Part shown: one piece after another, positions 5,574 through 8,548 of the stretch
Position numbering within the stretch: the stretch's first letter is position 1
Layout: every line of letters starts with the position of its first letter
Source of the DNA: UBA4720 sp046727995
GTDB taxonomy: Bacteria; Gemmatimonadota; Gemmatimonadetes; Gemmatimonadales; Gemmatimonadaceae
Length of the DNA stretch: 8,548 bases
NCBI GenBank assembly: GCA_046727995.1
Contig: JBKPDS010000060.1
Location: 1-8,548, forward strand
Direction: 5' to 3'
Made by a program: the position numbers and the translations under genes
Notes under the pieces: generated by a model
Told to the model about the DNA's origin: nothing
The model's database searches: none
What the model saw: only the letters and a program-made list of their open reading frames with translations

Positions 5574-8548
5574 ATGAATACGAAACACGCTGTCTTCTTC
5601 ACTGTCGCCGCAATCACCGTTGCCGCCATCTCCATCGCGGCGACACCCATCAGACCTGAGTTGCTCTCCGGGCTTGTCTGGCGCAACGTCGGTCCGTTCC
5701 GCGGCGGCCGCATCTCCGCGGTCTCCGGCGTGATTGGCCAACCGGGAACGTTTTACATCGGCATGCCCGCCGGCGGTGTGTGGAAGACGACCAACGCCGG
5801 TGCCACCTGGTGGCCAATCTTCGACAGCGTCAAGGACGCCGAGGTGATTGGTGCCCTGGAAGTCGCGCCGTCGAACGGCAACACCATCTACGTCGGCACC
5901 GGCGACCTGATCGCAGGCGGTGGAATCGCCGAAGGCAACGGCATGTACAAGAGCACCGATGCGGGCGCGACGTGGACCCGCATCGGTCTCGAGAAGACGA
6001 AGCAGATCCCGAGCATTGTCGTTGACCCGCGCGACGCGAACGCCGTACTCGTCGCCGCTCAGGGCGATGTCCGGCATAAGAGCGGCGACCGTGGCGTATT
6101 CCGCTCCACGAATGGCGGGGGCAGCTGGACGCGCACGCTGTTCGTCGACGACTCGACGGGGATCCAGAAATTGGCGATTGCATTCGACGGGCCGGACGTT
6201 GTGTTCGCGACGACCGTGCGCCACTACACGGCGGTGCCGAGCGGTCCTCCCGTCGTGCCGCCGGGAGGACTCGGCGGCGGCGGAGGCCCCGCTGGTGCGC
6301 AGCGCTCTCAAGGTCCGACCGGCACTTCCATATACAAATCGCTAGACGGCGGCGTCACCTGGAAAGAGCTCACCGGCGGTGGCTTGCCGCGCATCCCGGG
6401 TCGCACCTCGATCGCCGTCGCCAACGGCACCAACGCGCAGCGCGTCTACTTCACCACCAACGTCGGGTTCTTCCGCTCGGACGACGGTGGCGCCACCTGG
6501 AAGCAGATGGACGCGGCCGACACGCGCATCCGCAACGGACAGGGCGGCTACAACTGCGGCGTGTACGTCGATCCGAAGAATCCGGACATCGTCTACGTCT
6601 TCAACACCGCGGCGTACATCTCGCGCGATGGCGGCAACACCTTCACTGGTTTCAAGGGCGCGCCGGGTGGCGACGATCCGCAACAAGGCTGGATCGATCC
6701 CACCGACGGGAAGCGCATGATCCTCGGCTACGACCAGGGCGCGATCGTGTCGCTCGACGGCGGCGCCACCTGGAGCTCGTGGTACAACCAGTCCAACGAG
6801 CAGGTCTACCACGTCTCCACGGACAACTCGTTCCCGTACTGGATCTACGCGTCGCAGCAGGACGCGGGCGCCGTGCGCACACGCGCGCGCGGCAACCTCG
6901 GCGCCGTGACGCCGCTCGACTGGGATCCGGTGAATGGCTGGGAGTGGGGCACCATTCTGCCGGACCCGCTCGATCCGAATACCGTGTACGCCACTGGCAA
7001 CGGCGTCATCAGGATTTCCTATCCGAGCGAGCAGTGGGTGAACGTGAGCCCGGCGCAGGATCAGTCGCTACGACTGCGCATCAACAGCGACGCGCCACTG
7101 CTGTTCGACCCCTGGGATCCACACAGGCTCCTCGCCGGCTTTCAGTATCTCATGTCGACGTCGGACGGAGGCGCGCATTGGACGAAGATGAGCCCGAACC
7201 TCGGCTATCCGGCGAACTTCCCGATTCCCGCGGACACGGCGACGCCGAAGCCGGGCGAGCCGATTCCCGGCACGATCATGTCGATCGGCGCATCTACAGT
7301 CGCACGCGGCACGATCTGGGTGGGAGTCAACACAGGACTCGTGAAACTCACGCGCGACAACGGCCGCACCTGGAGCGACGTGTCCAACTTCTCTCACCCC
7401 GGACAGATCCACTCGGTGGAACCGTCGCACACGAATGCCGCCGAGGCGTACGTCACGGCCGATGCGCGAGGGTCAGCCGATTACAACCCGTACGTATATC
7501 GCACGCGCGATTACGGGAAGACGTGGACGCTAATTACCAACGGACTCGCCACTGGCGAATCGAACGGCAGCTACGCGCGCATCCTCCGCGAAGATCCGAA
7601 GCGTCCCGGTTTGCTCTTCCTCGGCACCGAGAGCGCGATGTACGTCTCGTTCGACGACGGTGACTCGTGGCAATCGCTAATACTTAACCTGCCGACCACG
7701 TCGTTCCGCGACATCGCCATCAAAGGCAACGATCTCATTGTTGGCACGTACGGTCGTGGGATATTCGTCCTGGACGACTACGCGGTGCTGTGGCAGTTCA
7801 CCAACGCCACCGCGAACGAGGACGTGCACCTCTTCAAGCCGGACGGCGCGGTGCGTGTGCGACGCAACGTCGGCGCGGACACTCCTTTCCCGCCCGAAGT
7901 GCCGCACGCGCTGAATCCGCCGGACGGCGCCATCATCTACTACTGGCTTGGATCGAAGCCGAGTGGCAGAGTGATGCTCGAGGTGCTCGATTCCGCCGGC
8001 GCGGCGGTGCGGCACTATTCCAGCGATCCCAGCGCGCCGGTGCCCGAAGCGGCGCGTCCGCCGCATCCGAACTTCTGGGTGAAAGTGGAGCAGCCGCTGC
8101 CCGCGGACGCCGGCATGCACCGCGTGAATTGGGATTTGCGCTACGACGCCCCACCGGCATTTACGCACTCATTCGAGATCAACGCCAATCCGGGCGAGAC
8201 GCCGGCATCGCCCGAAGGTGCGCTGGTGCCGCCCGGTACCTACACCGTGCGTCTCACCGCCAACGGAAAGTCGCAGACGCAACGCGTGACAGTCACCAGC
8301 GATCCGCGGTCGCCGGCGAGTCTCGCGGCGCTGAAGGCCCAGGATGCGTTGATCAGGAAGCTGAACGCGTTGGAGCGAGTGGCATGGGATGCATTTCGGC
8401 TGACAGACACGACGCGAGCGCAGCTTCGCGCGATGACGGCAAGCGACTCGACGAGCGCCGCCGCGAAGACGATCCGGGAATACATCGCCAAGCTCGACAC
8501 GCTGGGTGGCCGTGCGCCAACGCTCGGTGGCGGTTTTGGTGGCGGCGG
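5574..8548 (+). CDS. Large secreted Asp-box (BNR) beta-propeller protein, sortilin/VPS10-like (3' end outside window)
   Basis: 991 complete codons are open to the right edge without a stop. Residues 1 to about 23 form a Sec signal peptide (MNTKH, hydrophobic core, AISIAA), so the protein is exported. The mature start has the family motif W36-RNVGPFRGGR-I47. Eleven Asp-box motifs (S/T-x-D/N-x-G-x-T/S-W or close variants) follow, with central Asp/Asn at 74, 129, 180, 258, 304, 352, 395, 531, 595, 646 and 694. A Gly/Pro-rich insertion sits at 221-250. The propeller part closes at YGRGIFVLDD (726-735). Next comes a beta-sandwich-like region (about 783-910: NWDLRYDAPP, PPGTYTVRL, SDPR), then a helical, Gln/Arg-rich tail and a glycine run at the edge. 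Relatives are often labelled glycosyl hydrolase or sortilin-like and have about 1000-1100 residues, so little should be missing. No glycosidase active site is recognisable, so an enzymatic role is not supported. The ATG at 5574 is the first start after the in-frame stop at 5538. Confidence 0.9.
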   Translation, partial: MNTKHAVFFTVAAITVAAISIAATPIRPELLSGLVWRNVGPFRGGRISAVSGVIGQPGTFYIGMPAGGVWKTTNAGATWWPIFDSVKDAEVIGALEVAPSNGNTIYVGTGDLIAGGGIAEGNGMYKSTDAGATWTRIGLEKTKQIPSIVVDPRDANAVLVAAQGDVRHKSGDRGVFRSTNGGGSWTRTLFVDDSTGIQKLAIAFDGPDVVFATTVRHYTAVPSGPPVVPPGGLGGGGGPAGAQRSQGPTGTSIYKSLDGGVTWKELTGGGLPRIPGRTSIAVANGTNAQRVYFTTNVGFFRSDDGGATWKQMDAADTRIRNGQGGYNCGVYVDPKNPDIVYVFNTAAYISRDGGNTFTGFKGAPGGDDPQQGWIDPTDGKRMILGYDQGAIVSLDGGATWSSWYNQSNEQVYHVSTDNSFPYWIYASQQDAGAVRTRARGNLGAVTPLDWDPVNGWEWGTILPDPLDPNTVYATGNGVIRISYPSEQWVNVSPAQDQSLRLRINSDAPLLFDPWDPHRLLAGFQYLMSTSDGGAHWTKMSPNLGYPANFPIPADTATPKPGEPIPGTIMSIGASTVARGTIWVGVNTGLVKLTRDNGRTWSDVSNFSHPGQIHSVEPSHTNAAEAYVTADARGSADYNPYVYRTRDYGKTWTLITNGLATGESNGSYARILREDPKRPGLLFLGTESAMYVSFDDGDSWQSLILNLPTTSFRDIAIKGNDLIVGTYGRGIFVLDDYAVLWQFTNATANEDVHLFKPDGAVRVRRNVGADTPFPPEVPHALNPPDGAIIYYWLGSKPSGRVMLEVLDSAGAAVRHYSSDPSAPVPEAARPPHPNFWVKVEQPLPADAGMHRVNWDLRYDAPPAFTHSFEINANPGETPASPEGALVPPGTYTVRLTANGKSQTQRVTVTSDPRSPASLAALKAQDALIRKLNALERVAWDAFRLTDTTRAQLRAMTASDSTSAAAKTIREYIAKLDTLGGRAPTLGGGFGGG

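Noticed and set aside
5514..6311. 265-codon minus-strand frame across the start of the Asp-box gene
   Set aside because: It is antisense to the signal peptide and first three Asp-boxes. The translation is Arg/Asp/Gly-rich without motifs and would overlap two better-supported genes.
6779..7663. 294-codon plus-strand frame inside the Asp-box gene
   Set aside because: The correct frame through this stretch carries four Asp-boxes (D531-D694) and is continuous from 5574; this one is a +1/+2 shadow rich in Arg and His.

Overview
This is an 8.5 kb stretch of high-GC bacterial chromosome (about 60-65% G+C by eye). It carries a SusC/SusD outer-membrane uptake pair, three small accessory genes and the first 991 codons of a large secreted Asp-box repeat protein. 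The likely source is a Gemmatimonadota bacterium, for example from soil. The clues are SusC/SusD genes at high GC, a large secreted Asp-box/sortilin-like protein, and a four-helix membrane protein of a type I associate with that phylum. High-GC Bacteroidota or Rhodothermota relatives remain possible. No rRNA, tRNA, CRISPR array, transposase or integrase was found.

Layout. Positions 1-2086 (+) hold the C-terminal two thirds of a SusC/RagA TonB-dependent receptor, cut by the left edge. After 56 bases comes its SusD/RagB lipoprotein partner (2143-3708, +), almost certainly in the same operon. A 200-base gap follows, with a GC-rich hairpin just after susD and a perfect 7-bp dyad further on. It leads to a four-helix membrane protein (3909-4373, +). 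Two minus-strand genes converge on it: a YdeI/OmdA-type protein (4425-4988) and, upstream of that, an unrecognised 150-residue protein (5020-5472). These two lie 31 bases apart and may be co-transcribed. About 100 bases separate the latter from the divergent start of the Asp-box protein (5574 to the right edge, +), which has no stop codon in the window.

Function. SusC and SusD together bind and import a large nutrient (glycan, peptide or other oligomer) across the outer membrane using TonB energy. No hydrolase, sigma factor or anti-sigma factor lies nearby in the window, so the substrate cannot be read from context. The Asp-box protein is exported and probably acts in the periplasm or outside the cell, but its ligand is unknown. 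Nothing links the three middle genes to uptake. I see no convincing new multi-gene system here. The points most worth following are the architecture of the Asp-box protein, the dyad before the membrane protein, the unrecognised gene at 5020-5472, and the paired cysteines in SusC and SusD.
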